Made by a program: the position numbers and the translations under genes
Shown: positions 21,481 through 32,426 of the stretch, piece by piece
Position numbering within the stretch: the stretch's first letter is position 1
Layout: every line of letters begins with the position of its first letter
Source: Cycas panzhihuaensis
Taxonomy: Eukaryota; Cycadophyta
Direction of reading: 5' to 3'
Length of the DNA: 64,000 nucleotides
Assembly: GCA_023213395.1 (NCBI GenBank)
Contig: CM041465.1
Location: 76,763,741-76,827,740 of the forward strand
Notes under the pieces: model-generated
The model's database searches: none
What the model was told of the DNA's origin: nothing
The model's input: only the letters and a program-made list of their open reading frames with translations

Positions 21481-24321
21481 ATGTGTGATCAATGAAACCA
21501 TAAAGGACACTTTATAAAAGATTACAAAACCACTACTTATAAGTTAGCCAAGTTCTAACTAAAATATAGAACTCATAATATTGAAGAAACTTATGAAGAA
21601 TTATTTAGTGGTACAAGTTTTATACAAGTAAACTTTCAAATAATTAAGGGATCTTTGGCATCAAATACCATTGACCAACCATAGAGATACTTTGAAGCTC
21701 GATGTGGATATATCACTTGTGAATTCACTTTACCAATGTCAAGCCTTATTAGAATTATAAATAATGTTGTTTTACTCTATGGACAATGGATTATGGACAC
21801 AAGAGCAATTTAATATATGACATACAATCATAATCTATATCAAACATTTGACTCAAATGTTTAAGGAGTTGTTCACATAGCTAACAAATTACAACAACCT
21901 ATTGAAGGAATTGGTAACATTCACCTGAAACTCTAAGGCTTAAGAGATTTTATATTGCTTAATGTTCTATATATATCCAATCTCAAATAAAACCTACTCC
22001 CCATATCCACACTTGTCTCTCATGGATTTAATCAGAGTATAATCATAAATGACTAAACTCTCCAGGTCATTCACCCTCCAATTACGATAAAAAGCTTTTT
22101 TTTTTTAACTGATCGAGTGGTCTTAACTAGACATCTCACTGGTAAACTCTTTCTACTAAATGGCTCTCCATCTTCTAAAGCCAATTGTGCCCAAAGCTCC
22201 TATGCCAATGAATAATTTACATTTAACACCATCCTAACCCACCCAACATTGTCACCAAAAGCTCTTTAACATGCTCGCATGGGCCATATTCATATCAATA
22301 GACTTAGAGATCTTTGTAACACTCTTCCAAATCTTATAAAGTTCTCCTCTAAGCCCTTCAAATGTGAAGCTTGTATCATTGTCAAATCTCATCGACAACC
22401 CTTTCCCAAAAATTAGTAGAAGTCAAGCCATCCATTACAATTAGTACACTCTAATCTATACGGACCAATACCCATTCCTTTACTAAAGGGTAAGCTATAT
22501 TACATCTCTTTCATTGATGATTTTACTAAGAAAGTATGGGTATCTTTTGTATACAAGAAAGATGAAGCCTTTCGTGTATTCAAAGAATTCAAAGCCTGCA
22601 CTGAAAAAGAGTCAGGTTATCAACTTAAATATCTTCAAACTAATAATGGTTACAAATATACCTTACATGAGTTTGAAATCTACCTTTAAGATAATGATAT
22701 CAAACATCAAATAATAGTAACAGGTACCCCATAATAAAACAAAGTTATCAAGTATATGAATAGGATAATCATGAACATGACTTGAGCTATGTTGGTATAC
22801 AAAAATGCACCTACTTTCCCATGGGTTGAAGCCATCTTAATAGTTGTTTATTGTATCAATGTTGTTAACCCATCAAAGGAAGGGTAATCACCTAATGAAA
22901 AGTGGTCAAGACAAGCTCTCATTATTTACTACTTTAAAATTTTGACTTTACATGATATGCCCACATTCTGAATGTAAATCAAAATAAACTCTAGCCAAGG
23001 GTACTTAAAGGTATCTTATACCCTATGGACAAGAAAGGGTATAAAGTCTTTATACTTTTATAATAAAAAATCATCGTTATTAGAGATGTCATTTTTGCAC
23101 AGATAGAGAAGTAGTTAGTTAGACTAGACTTAAAATACTCTCACACTACTACAATGACATTATCAAGTATGATATTCAGATTTTAAAATTACTTCAAATA
23201 TTAGAAGCTGATAATAGAGCCTTAGAGGATATAATCTATGAGTCTGAACTGATGAGTGCACATCCAACACCATCCTTCAAAGATAACATAGTTGACAAAG
23301 GCAAAGCCATTATAGAAGAATCATCCTCTCCACCTTTAATTGACAAAGGTAAAATAATGGTAGAAGGACCATCTTCCCCAAGTACATCAACATCCTTCTC
23401 ATAAAATGATCATTTTAATGAATAAGATGAGAACCAAGAAGTTGAAGAAATAAGGACCTCATTTCCAACTTGAGAATCTCGTAAAGCCCACAAACTCAAC
23501 AAAGATATACGACCAAATGAGATGGGAAAACCTAGCACTCAAAATACCCATAGAATAAGGATGTAGGAATTATTATATATTGAGCTTGAACCAACATAAG
23601 TGCATCTTACTCTTAATGAAGAAGCCCTCTTGTACTAGGAAGCTATAAAATATACAATTTGGAGAAATGTAATGAATGAAAAATACCAATCTCTCATAAA
23701 AAATAGTATATGGAAGCTCGTTAATCTACCACTTAGTAGAAAGGTAGTTTAAAATAAATGGGTGTTCAAAAATAAATACAAATCAGATGATACCCTTAAA
23801 AAATACAAGGCGAGGTTGGTAGCTAAATGATTCATATAAAGAAAAGGTGTCGACTATACTGAAGTCTTTACACCTAAAACTAAGTGGCCTACAATTAAAG
23901 CTCTTATGGCCTTGGCTGCTCAATAGGGTTAAAAAATCTACCAGCTTGATATTAAGACTGCGTTTCTTAATGAAGATCTTAAAGAAGAAATTTACATGGC
24001 TTAGGCAGAAGGATACAAGATCAAAGGTCAAGAGCATAAGGTTTGCAGACTTAGAAAGTCCTTATACAGCCTTAAACAAACCCCTCATGCTTCGCTTGCC
24101 AAGTTTTCTAAAAGAATGAGGCAACTTAGATACCTGGCTTATGACTACCAAGATATTGATGCAATACTATTCATTAAGCACTAAAGGACAAAGTCACTTA
24201 TCTCATAATCTTTGTAGATGACATGCTAGTAACGAGTAATAGTGAATAGGCAATAAGCTAGCTAAACAAGGACCTTGGTAAAATGTTTGAATTGTATGAC
24301 CTCAGTTTAATGAAATATTAT
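21481..24321 (+). pseudogene. copia A pol, part 1: knuckle, protease, integrase, RT N-half
   Basis: The knuckle MCDQ-stop-NHKGHFIKDYK (21480-21530) has lost one or more Cys. The protease site reads WIMDTRAI where relatives have D-S-G-A. The integrase zinc region (ARMGHIHINRLRDL, KCEACIIVKSH) precedes the core (FIDDFTKKVWVSF, near 22510) and a conserved Ser/Pro-rich linker (23200-23420). RT begins near 23640 (GVDYTEVFTPKTKWPTIKAL, LDIKTAFLNEDLKEEIYM). B interrupts it at LMKYY. Stops mostly replace Gln and Trp. Confidence 0.85.
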
Positions 24322-24779
24322 TGAAGGAATAGATGCAGGCCCAAATGGCTCCGATACCAAATGTAGGAAAATAATTGATGGACAACAAGGCAGAACATAA
24401 ATATATAATCAATACATTATTGTATAAATATAAAGTCTTTTGTATTCAATCCATTGTTTGAGAGAGAGCATTAAAAATGTCTAAAAGTAGGCAGTATCTA
24501 AAGACACTAGGGTTGCACATCCCTCCAAATATATAGTTTGGGGGAGGAGGGAAACTCCTCAACCCCTAAAATTTAAACAATAATAAAATATAACTTAACT
24601 TAACTCAAATGAACTTAAATCAAATCAACTTAACCTTACCTTATACTTACCTTCACATGTGAGCATCCACATGTGTAAATTGTTGAGAGTGAGGTGTGCA
24701 CTCATAATCGAAATGTGGGAGTGGGGTGTGCACTCCTAGTCGAAAGATGTGAGTGGGGTGATGATTATTAATCCCAACA
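24322..24779 (-). repeat. B 3' LTR (left copy)
   Basis: Starts tgaaggaat and ends cccaaca on the plus strand. It is 32 bp longer than its partner because of a tandem duplication (24693-24724 repeated at 24725-24756). Bases 24346-24356 hold a primer-binding-site-like ggctccgatacca core inside the LTR. Confidence 0.88.
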
Positions 24780-24793
24780 TTCTCCCCCTTAAT
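24780..24793 (-). other. B polypurine tract
   Basis: tctcccccttaatg on the plus strand is the complement of a purine run next to the 3' LTR, where second-strand synthesis would start. Confidence 0.75.
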
Positions 24794-24873
24794 GGTCACC
24801 ATGAACAACTTATCTTCTCTTTAAACTTGTGAAATTTAAATTAAAAAAAAACTTTAAAAACCTATTTTGTAGT

Positions 24874-25491
24874 TTAATCTTTATAAATTTGCCTCATCCT
24901 TGTAGCAATATATGTGTCTTTGCCATTAAGTGGTACAAAAAATCTATAAGTAAATATAGTTTGATTCAAATATGGAGGTGTGACTGCAACTTTGAATTTA
25001 ACTTTTGGAACTTTAACTTTATCTTTTGAAGTCTTTGTGTTATGAACAACTGTCATATCATTATATCTGTCCCCCTCAAATGGAGAATCAAGTTTTTGTG
25101 CAACAATATGATCATGCATTTGACTTGAATCTTTCTTGGTCTTGTCATTATAATCCACCTATTCTGGCATCTGTCTCATATGCTCAACAATATCAATATT
25201 AAATTCATTGAGGGTATCTCTCCCATAAGTAGAAACTAATATGTCCCACATGGATTTGGAAGTTGTTAGTTCATAAACTTTAGAAAAGACATTATCATCT
25301 ATAGTGCAAAATAGTAAAGCTAGGGCTTCATTGTCTTTTTTAATATTTTCTTTAATATTAACATCATATTCATCCTGTAAGTAGTTCCAAAGATCACGTG
25401 TAATAAAATAATTTTACATTATTTTATGCCATTATGAACAATTGTAGCCATTGAATATAGGAAATTGTACTTGATTAAGATTTATTGTCAT
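24874..25491 (-). pseudogene. B gag, truncated (UBN2-like)
   Basis: ATG at 25491 opens MTINLNQVQFPIFNGYN, followed by ITRDLWNYLQDEYD, KKDNEALALLFCTIDDNVFS and LTTSKSMWDILVSTYG, the DUF4219/UBN2 order of copia gag. Two or three stops lie in it. About 130 residues in, the family pattern ends and an unrelated stretch (25158-24874: NDKTKKDSSQMHDHIVAQ onward, Lys/Asp-rich) continues to a stop. It is shorter than normal gag and has no knuckle. With no pol in the element, B must have depended on another copia for mobility. Confidence 0.7.
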
Positions 25492-26900
25492 TTAACCAAA
25501 AACTTTAGTACATAAAAGGAATATGCTTTTACCAAGTCAAAGAACTTAATAAATGAATAAACTTATATGATGTCTATTATACTCTTTGAAAGAAATGTAA
25601 TGTCATTTGAAAGTGAAAAAAATACCTTTGGAAAGTGAATGCAAATAAGGAAATTATCTTTTCAACAAGGATGAATAAAAAATGCCTTTTAATAATTATA
25701 TACCTTTCAAATAAACGACAAACTTATAAGATATAATTTCAGATAAAATTTAAAATATAATAAATATATAAGGAAATTTTAAATGTAACTAAGATCCTCT
25801 TAATTGTGCAAATCTGAATTGAAACTTTAATGATGAAAAATAAAAGAATTCTCAATCTTTTAATTTTTTAAATGTTGGGGCATCTCAAATACTCAAGTTT
25901 AACAACTTCAAATCTATACTAAACAATGTCAAAATAAAGTGAAATTATGCCAAGCTAAGGATCAATAAAAAAACTATCAATGGAATTATCCGTTTTGAAA
26001 ACTGGTTCCTACAAGTCAATATTTTAATGAACCAAAGATATAGTCCTCTTTTTGAGGCTTAACAGGATCCTAGGGCTCAAAATATTATAAACATTCTAGT
26101 AAAAAATTATAAAATAATGTGAAATGGTCAAATATGGTTTAGAGAGATGCTTAATATATTTTCAATTGAAAAAATTTGAGAAATAATATATGTAAATATG
26201 TAATAATGACAAATTAGAGACTATTATGTATCTCAACTTTGATGGCTTTGAAAATCAACAAAAATACTTTAAAACTTATAAATAATAGTTCTAGTTCGAA
26301 GAGGAGTGAGTCATCTTCCCAATAAAACTAACAGATCTAAATTCTGATGTAAAACAGAAAAGTTATAATAGAAATGGCAGTAAGTACTTTTATGTGAAAG
26401 GTTTAGAAAAATGCTAAAGTGTCACTTTTGCCAATTAAAATAATAATTAAAATAAATCCTAAAAAATAAAATGAATAGATGAGAAGGAAGTTTGCTGATA
26501 GTGATGACCGCAAAATAGATCCAGGTAGAAAATAATCTCCTGGTGATAAAATACAATCTAATAAAAAAGGAATTTTGTGAAAATAGTTTAAAATGGCTTT
26601 AAAAATCACTACTTGACTTTAAACTGATTGAAATTAGGTCAAATCAGCTCCAAATAGGGCATATGACCAGTCAAAATCATAGCTTAGAAAAATTTCGACA
26701 CAATGGGATAGGTTTCATTAGAAATTGCTGACTCAATCAAAAGATATGGCAAAAATTTACCAAGCACCTTATGTGAAATGAAAATTAAAAAAAAAGAAAA
26801 AGAAAAAAAAGCTATAAAGTTATTTTAGCCCCTTTAGCAAAGTAACTAATGGTCACGTGTAGAGGTCTTGTGACTGGGGGCTAAAGTTTTGAAGTGGGGC
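25492..26900. other. AT-rich interior of B, no gene seen
   Basis: Between gag and the GC-richer island; no coding motif on either strand. A 68-codon minus frame (26609-26403) is hydrophobic and low-complexity with no family, and probably chance. Confidence 0.5.
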
Positions 26901-26916
26901 TAGTTTTTTTTTTTTA

Positions 26917-27210
26917 ATGGATTTCAAAAGAATATTCAATTTAATTAAAGTTTTTAAACCTTATAAAAAAATAAAAATAAAAAATAAAAATTTTGAATCA
27001 GAGATGGAGCCTGTGATGCCGTCGTCGCCCAGCTATCGCACCTATCATGTAGACTCTGCGACCTTTCTTACCCAGTACCTCTGTTTCGTGGATGATAGAG
27101 GAAGGACGTTGCCTCCCACCGGTCTCGTGGTTTCTTGGAAAGAGTTACGGATGGAACTTCCCCACACACTTGAGAGCCCAGATGGTAGAAGTCATCAATG
27201 GAACATCTAA
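26917..27210 (+). pseudogene. Exon-like open frame in B, unrecognised
   Basis: A 97-codon frame whose first third is Lys/Ile-rich AT sequence and whose rest (from about 27003, starting MEPVMPSSPSYRTYHVDSA) has the base composition of host coding DNA. I do not recognise a family. It sits about 100 bases before the eIF4B-like frame on the same strand, with AT-rich sequence between, as an exon and intron might. It could be an upstream exon or piece of the same captured gene, or part of another gene. It runs antisense to element B. Confidence 0.35.
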
Positions 27211-27270
27211 CCTACTATCGTTTGAATATTAAATAATCCTCTGTGTACTAAAATCTACCAAGAAGAGGTC

Positions 27271-27732
27271 AAAACATAGCATTCTCCCCCGTCAAAGAAG
27301 AAGGGACAGATGGTTCCCTTATCGGTATTGCAGTCTGGTAAACACGTTGCTTTCAGGGAGAGGAACCGAGGCATACCTGAATCCAAAGGGCTAACACCCA
27401 AAGAAATGATGATTCTTCTCACAGGTCCCCGGGATAAGTCAAAATATGGTGGGCAGGGAGGCGGGTTTCGCGAATACGGAAGGGGTTCTCGGGAGAACAA
27501 GGGTTTCAGAGGTAGGTTTGGGAGGGACAAGGACGAGGCGAAAAGATCTTACAACAATTTTGACGATGACAAAAGGCAGTCCAAGGTTAGCGAACGGGAC
27601 CAAGGGCCCTCAAGGGCCGATGAGGCTGATGATAGGCAGAGAATGGCTTTAAAGCTGCATCTAGAAATACAAGACAATGGCATTTTTTTCCAGTTGTTTC
27701 ACTTTAAAAATTATGATTTGTATTCTGTGTGA
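27271..27732 (+). pseudogene. EIF4B: Captured host fragment resembling plant eIF4B, antisense in B
   Basis: An open stretch containing GLTPKEMMILLTGPRDKS, then GGQGGGFREYGRGS, a RSYNNFDDDKR segment and GPSRADEADD. In plant eIF4B, which stimulates the helicase eIF4A during translation initiation, the same order occurs: a TP-EM-L-TGPR motif, Gly/Arg-rich GGF-YGR, a FDDERR-like part, and SRADE-DDW repeats. Here the Trp after SRADEADD is missing, and the frame runs into AT-rich sequence after about 27660, as at an exon end. GC content is well above the surroundings. It is antisense to B's own transcript. Identification is from remembered family patterns, not a search. Confidence 0.6.
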
Positions 27733-28130
27733 AACTGGTCACACTGATTAGGTTCTTCAACTTTTAGACTTGCATGTCTTTAGTTTCTCTCAGGATACCA
27801 AATTCTATAACATGTTTATAAATCACATTTGTTAAGCAGGAAGACCTGAAATAACTACAGGTATATTTGAAAAAATGCTAGAGACGTCTAGTGCAATGAT
27901 TACCTTGCCACTGACTACTGTGAACAATCAAGGAAGAAGTGAATCTCTAATCACATACATCCTTTTTTGGTTTCGGCTTGAAAGAACAAGTTGGTCTAGT
28001 ATCTATGTTGAAGCTTCGTGAGCAGGCACTCAAGTGTGGAAAAAATAACGCATACAAAGTAAGATACAAATATAAAAAATATATATATAATGTAAATCTT
28101 ATTAAAAATGAAATATCAATGTGAGGAGCA
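27733..28130 (+). other. Possible intron or exon remnants beyond the eIF4B-like frame
   Basis: Composition is intermediate between the island and the AT-rich flank. 27840-28020 can be read as a short open stretch (IFEKMLETSSAMITLPLTT) of unknown family. It may be the 3' part of the captured gene; nothing firmer can be said. Confidence 0.3.
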
Positions 28131-29200
28131 TGGAAATAAACACTTAACGATCAAATAGATCTGAACTAAGATAGAGACATAGATGGTATTATTTTTGTCA
28201 ACAAAAGAACATATGTGTTCAATATTTAACTATACAAAGATTGGACTATAAAACTAGAAAATTTTCAAATATATTGAAGAAAGTATATCAAATAAATAAA
28301 ATGTATATATATTTGTATCTAAGATTTTTTAAATATACAAGAGAAGATATATCAAAGAAATGAGAAAATATATGTTTAAATATGAATAAAACGAAAAACT
28401 TGGCAATGCAGTTGTAGCATATTTACAGAAAATGGACTTCAAATTCTTCCAATAGACGGATCTATTATAATATAACTTCTCTAAGAGGCTTGTTAGGCTA
28501 AATATGCACCAAATCTTGCATAAATCTAAAAAATAATATTAAGTAAATGGACCAAATATATAAAAGAAATGGTCAAATATTTAATAAAATATACAGATCT
28601 GAAGAAAATATTACAGATTTGAAGAATATATAGCATAGATCCGAAGAAAACTTGAATAAATATTGCTTATAGTTGTGCTCCTACATACATCTGAAAAAAG
28701 TATTAGACAAATAGACAAAATATGTCTAAAAATAGTCAAATATATGATAAAATATGTAGATCTAGAGCAAATGTTACATATCTGAAGGAAATATTGTAGA
28801 TCTAGAGAAAAAATATTAAATATATAAATAAAATAAACCAGAAAAATGGTCAAAATTTTGATAAAATATGTAAAACTTATTAATAAAATCTCCATAGAGT
28901 GATAAAACTTGAATACTTGCTGATTGCAACTATGCTCCTGTACAAATCTAAAAATATATTTAAAATATATTTGTTATTTCACAAGTATAACTTAAGAATA
29001 ATCAAATCTGATGAAAAATAATATAAGAAACTGCTAAAAAACTTTATAGAAAATAAATATAACCAATATTTGTTTGCTTATAAGTAGATCTACTTCAAAT
29101 ACCAATAAATCTTCTTTCTTCTTAAAAAACTTCAAATGGATGTGCAACAACCCAACAGTCTCTACTCTAATACTAGATGAAGGAATAGATACATGCCTAA
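28131..29200 (-). repeat. Degenerate AT-rich repeats in B's leader
   Basis: Recurring motifs such as gatctgaaga followed by aatatt, and tggtcaaatat followed by ataaaatat, appear many times. A larger unit, gcttatagttgtgctcctac at about 28667 and gattgcaactatgctcctgt at about 28921, recurs about 255 bases apart. No coding sequence is supported. The region lies just after the primer-binding site in element order. Confidence 0.5.
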
Positions 29201-29201
29201 A

Positions 29202-29215
29202 TGGCTCTGATACCA
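29202..29215 (-). other. B primer-binding site
   Basis: tggctctgatacca on the plus strand is the complement of tggtatcagagcca (initiator tRNA-Met), two bases inside the right LTR. A second copy of this motif with its flank lies within the LTR itself (29238-29258). Confidence 0.85.
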
Positions 29216-29217
29216 GA

Positions 29218-29643
29218 CGAAGGAATATATATAGGCCCAAATGGCTCTAATACCAAATATAGGAAAATAATTGATGGAGAACAAGGTAGAACATAAATAC
29301 ATAATTAATACATTATTGTATAAATAGAAAAATCCTTTATATTCAATCCATTGTTTGAGAGAGAGCATTATAAATGTCCAAAAGTAGGCAGTGTCTAAAG
29401 ACACCAGAGTTGCACACCCCTCTAAATATATAGTTTGGGGGAGGAGGGAAACTCCTCAACTCCTAAAATTCAAACAACAATAAAATATAACTTAACTTAA
29501 CTCAAATGAACTTAACTCAAATTAAATCAAATCAACTTAACCTTACCTTCACATGTGAGCACCCACATGTGTAAATTGGTGAGAGTGAGTTGTACACTCC
29601 TGGTTGAAAGGTGGGAGTGGGGTAATAATCATTAACCCTAACA
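29218..29643 (-). repeat. B 5' LTR (right copy)
   Basis: Starts cgaaggaat (TG changed to CG) and ends ccctaaca. Its inner end carries about 38 bases (29218-29258) that duplicate the primer-site region immediately outside it (29176-29217). It is followed by the right target duplication attac. Confidence 0.88.
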
Positions 29644-29648
29644 ATTAC

Positions 29649-30017
29649 TTAGGAATTAAAGTAATATAAAAGAATAGAAATTTTTTTTCTCTCCCAAGAA
29701 AAATACATCAATGATCTTTTAACCAAGTTTTAGTTAGAAGATGCTTGACCAATGGATTTACGTATGAACCCTAATACCAAACTCTTAGCTACTGGTGATA
29801 TTAGTGAAGCAGATGCAACGCTCTATAGGAAACTTATAAGTAATCTCATCTACACTACTAATACAAGACCAGATATTACACACTATGTTGGTATTTTTTC
29901 ATGATTCATGATAAATGCTAAGCAGAATCATTGACATGCTACATTTTGAGTATTAAAATGCCTAAAGACAACTAATAAATTTAGTCTATTGTATAATTCT
30001 AATAATAAATTTAAACT

Positions 30018-30049
<32 letters not shown>

Positions 30050-30500
30050 TTAGACTGTACAAGAGATAAAGATATAAGAAGATCTATGTATGGGTATATA
30101 ATATTTCTTAGAATAACATAAATATCATAGAGATCTAAATAACAGAAGATAGTTACTAATTCAACTATTAGAGTTGAATACATTATTGCTTCTGAGACCA
30201 ACAAGAAGGTGATATGACTTAGAAAATTATTGGAAACATTAAATATCACCCAAACAAGTCCTAACAATTTTTGTGTGGATAATTAATTAGCAATCCACAT
30301 GGCAAAAAATCTTGTATTTTATAATCGTACCAAACATATAAGTATAAAAGTCTAAAAGGTTAGAGAACTTATTCATGATGACATAATTTAACTGAAATAC
30401 TATCCCACAATAGATCAAGTGGCTGATATCTTTACCAAACTACTACAAAGGGTAAGGTTTGAATAGTTCTGAAGGTAGCTCGGCCTTAGGTCCTCTATCT
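29649..30500 (+). pseudogene. copia A pol, part 2: RT C-half and RNase H
   Basis: Resumes after B as YLGIKVI, then LYRKLISNLIYTTNTRPDITH near 29820-29880, KCLKTTNKFSLLYN and, in broken frames, RNase H, ending in ADIFTKLLQ near 30440. A (TA)14 run at 30021-30048 has expanded inside the coding region compared with relatives C and D. Stops at Gln/Trp positions and frameshifts make it inactive. Confidence 0.8.
30021..30048. repeat. (TA)14 microsatellite
   Basis: Fourteen perfect TA units inside A's former RNase H coding region. The same place in D (about 50545) and C (about 60430) has ordinary coding sequence, so this arose after insertion. Confidence 0.95.
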
Positions 30501-30938
30501 TCTACTAATAAAAAAAGATGGCAACATGATCATAATACTTTATTCTATTTATGAAAACCCCTTGTGGGTGCAAAAGAATAAGATTAAGTCTTTGTTCTAT
30601 CCTATTTATGAACATCCCATATAGGCACAGAAGGATAAGGGTTATACTAATTTTAGAAAATTAGAACCTGTGAAAACCTAAAAAGGCATAGGTGATGACT
30701 AAATAGTATATGGAAACTCAGTAGATCAAGCTACACATTTAAGTTGCTTAGCTATCAAGCTACGTTAAGAGCCACCTTATCCATTTTAATTTATAAAAAC
30801 TATAGATCTTATAAAGTTTATGGGTTTTATTCCCCATGAGGGTTTTCCCATAAAAGTGTTATTTAGAATTTTAATGTAATAATGAGGCTCAAATGAAGAC
30901 CTCCTAGAATATATTTTCTTAAAATGATCTTCCACCAT
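30501..30938 (+). other. A 3' untranslated region with tandem repeats
   Basis: Between pol and the polypurine tract. Three related units starting (a/g)tgaaaacc or atgaacatcc begin at 30551, 30608 and 30670, about 57-62 bases apart, each with a small CCC/GGG inverted repeat. C and E have the same three units. A ccccatgagggttttcc motif near 30832 is shared by D and E. Confidence 0.75.
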
Positions 30939-30950
30939 TAAGGAGGGAAT
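30939..30950 (+). other. A polypurine tract
   Basis: aaggagggaat immediately precedes the 3' LTR, matching aaggggggat in D and aaggggaggat in C. Confidence 0.85.
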
Positions 30951-31263
30951 TAAAAGAGGTTAATATATTAAGTTCAGTTGTGTAGATTAGTTAAGTAACC
31001 TTAAGATATATTGTTAGTATTAGTCTCTTAGTGAAATGCGATTTATGTCCATTTAGTTGTAATTTCAGGTTCATGCTATTAGGTGGAAAAATTCTAACCC
31101 TAATACTCACACTAAATAATAAAAGGTGAAATCTCAAAGAGGGAGTTATTATTCATTCTCACCTCCAAGCTTTGCTCTCATATCTTGTTTTCATCTCTTT
31201 TTCATTCTCTATTACGATTGTGTGCATGTGAGTGATTTATTCTCTAGATCCATCCTTCCTTCA
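30951..31263 (+). repeat. A 3' LTR
   Basis: Partner of 18379-18681 (about 12% different by hand count). Starts taaaagagg after the purine tract and ends ccttcca-type ccttca, after which minus-strand M sequence resumes. Confidence 0.9.
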
Positions 31264-32426
31264 CGAATGAGATACTAATCTAACAACATAAGAAATATTA
31301 GGCCTAGTATGAGTTAAGTAAATCAAACTCCCTGCCAACTATTGATATAATATCCCATCTATAACTAGCTTATCCATGTTCTTCAAAAGCTTTGTGCCCT
31401 TTATGTATGGTATCTTCGCCAGTTTGTAATCTTTCATCCTGAATCTCTCAATTAGGGATTAAGTATATCTCGATTACAACATTATGATGCAATCATTCAT
31501 TTTTCTAATCTTGATACCCAAGAAGTAATAAAGATATCCAAGATCTATCATATCAAAAGTATGACCTAAATAGGCCTTTATAGGTACAATGGTATTGTTG
31601 TAATTACTTATAAGAATAAGATTATTAACATATAATACACTAATAACTATTGTAGTTGTACTCTTTCAAATATAAAGACTTGGCTCTAATTATATTGTCA
31701 AAAAACCATCTTCCTTTAACCTAGCATCAATCTTTTCATACCAAACATATGGTGCTTGTTTTTAGCCATAAATAGATTCCTTTAAGTGACATACTAAATG
31801 CTCTTGACCTTCCTTCACAAAACTAAGAGGTTGGGCCATATAGATCTCCTCTTTCAAGTCTTTATTAAGGAATGCTAATTTTACGTCTATTTGATAACTA
31901 AATATAGCTGCTAAAGTAAGGATCAATAAAATCATTAACATCTTAGAGACTAGTTAAAATATCTCATTGTAATCGATTTCTTCTTTCTATTTGAAACCCT
32001 ACATAACAAATCTTATGTTATACTTATCTACTTATTTATTAGAGCAATACTTTGTCCTGTAGACCCACTTGTAATTGACTAGGTTCTTAGAGGGAGGTAA
32101 GGGAACCAAATCCCATATATCATTCTTCATAAGTGAATTATATTCCTCCTCCATTATAGCTTTCTATCATAGATCTTCTTTCACTTCCTCAAATAAAATT
32201 GGATCACTAGAATCGTTAGTGTCCATCACTAAAGCCTGACTAACATGCTAATGCTTTATTCTTTGACCATCTTTTAGATCCTTAATTATCATACTAGAGA
32301 CCTCAATGGTCCTCCTAATGTATAATAAAACACAAGGTGTAGACCATACTTCTTCTTATAATAACTCCTTTTTATGACTTTCACTAGGTCCCCACTTTTA
32401 TCTCAACCTAAATGTTAGGTCCATAT
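31264..32426 (-). pseudogene. copia M pol: RT domain
   Basis: Minus-strand reading: EEYNSLMKNDIWDLVPLP, NYKWVYRTKY near 32060-32150, a Tyr-Asn-Glu-Ile-Phe segment, then DLYGPTS and YLWLKTSTICLV pieces in shifted frames, and GSLIYLTHTRPNISYVV at 31280-31350. These are the copia RT palm and thumb motifs. The gene is cut at both ends, by A at 31263 and by C at 32427. It is heavily decayed. Confidence 0.85.

Larger units (their letters stand above)
24322..29643 (-). mobile_element. Non-autonomous LTR element B, gag only, nested in A
   Basis: LTRs of 458 bp (24322-24779) and 426 bp (29218-29643) lie in direct orientation, with target duplication attat/attac (24317-24321 and 29644-29648) inside A's RT. 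The primer-binding site beside the right LTR and the purine tract beside the left LTR set the minus orientation. In element order it has a leader with AT-rich repeats, an antisense eIF4B-like fragment, AT-rich sequence, a short gag, then the 3' LTR. No pol is present. Structurally it resembles non-autonomous gag-bearing LTR elements (TR-GAG type). By hand about 30 LTR differences plus indels, so younger than A. Confidence 0.88.
18379..31263 (+). mobile_element. Ty1/copia retrotransposon A, inserted in M
   Basis: Flanked by LTRs of 303 and 313 bp (18379-18681 and 30951-31263), with a primer-binding site, long leader, gag, pol and polypurine tract in order on the plus strand. It carries element B inside its RT. 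Hand alignment of the LTRs gives about 38 differences over 300 bases plus a short indel. The expected 5-bp target duplication is not seen (ataac left, cgaat right). LTRs and coding sequence place A in the same family as D. Confidence 0.9.

Noticed and set aside
22514-22714. 66-codon plus frame in element A
   Set aside because: The integrase core FIDDFTKKVWVSF reads in another frame across the same bases.
23847-24119. 90-codon plus frame in element A, and a minus frame over it
   Set aside because: RT motifs (LDIKTAFLNEDLKEEIYM) are read in a different frame of the same stretch.
30021-30048. TA run as a recombination site or origin
   Set aside because: Plain microsatellite inside decayed coding sequence, absent from relatives.
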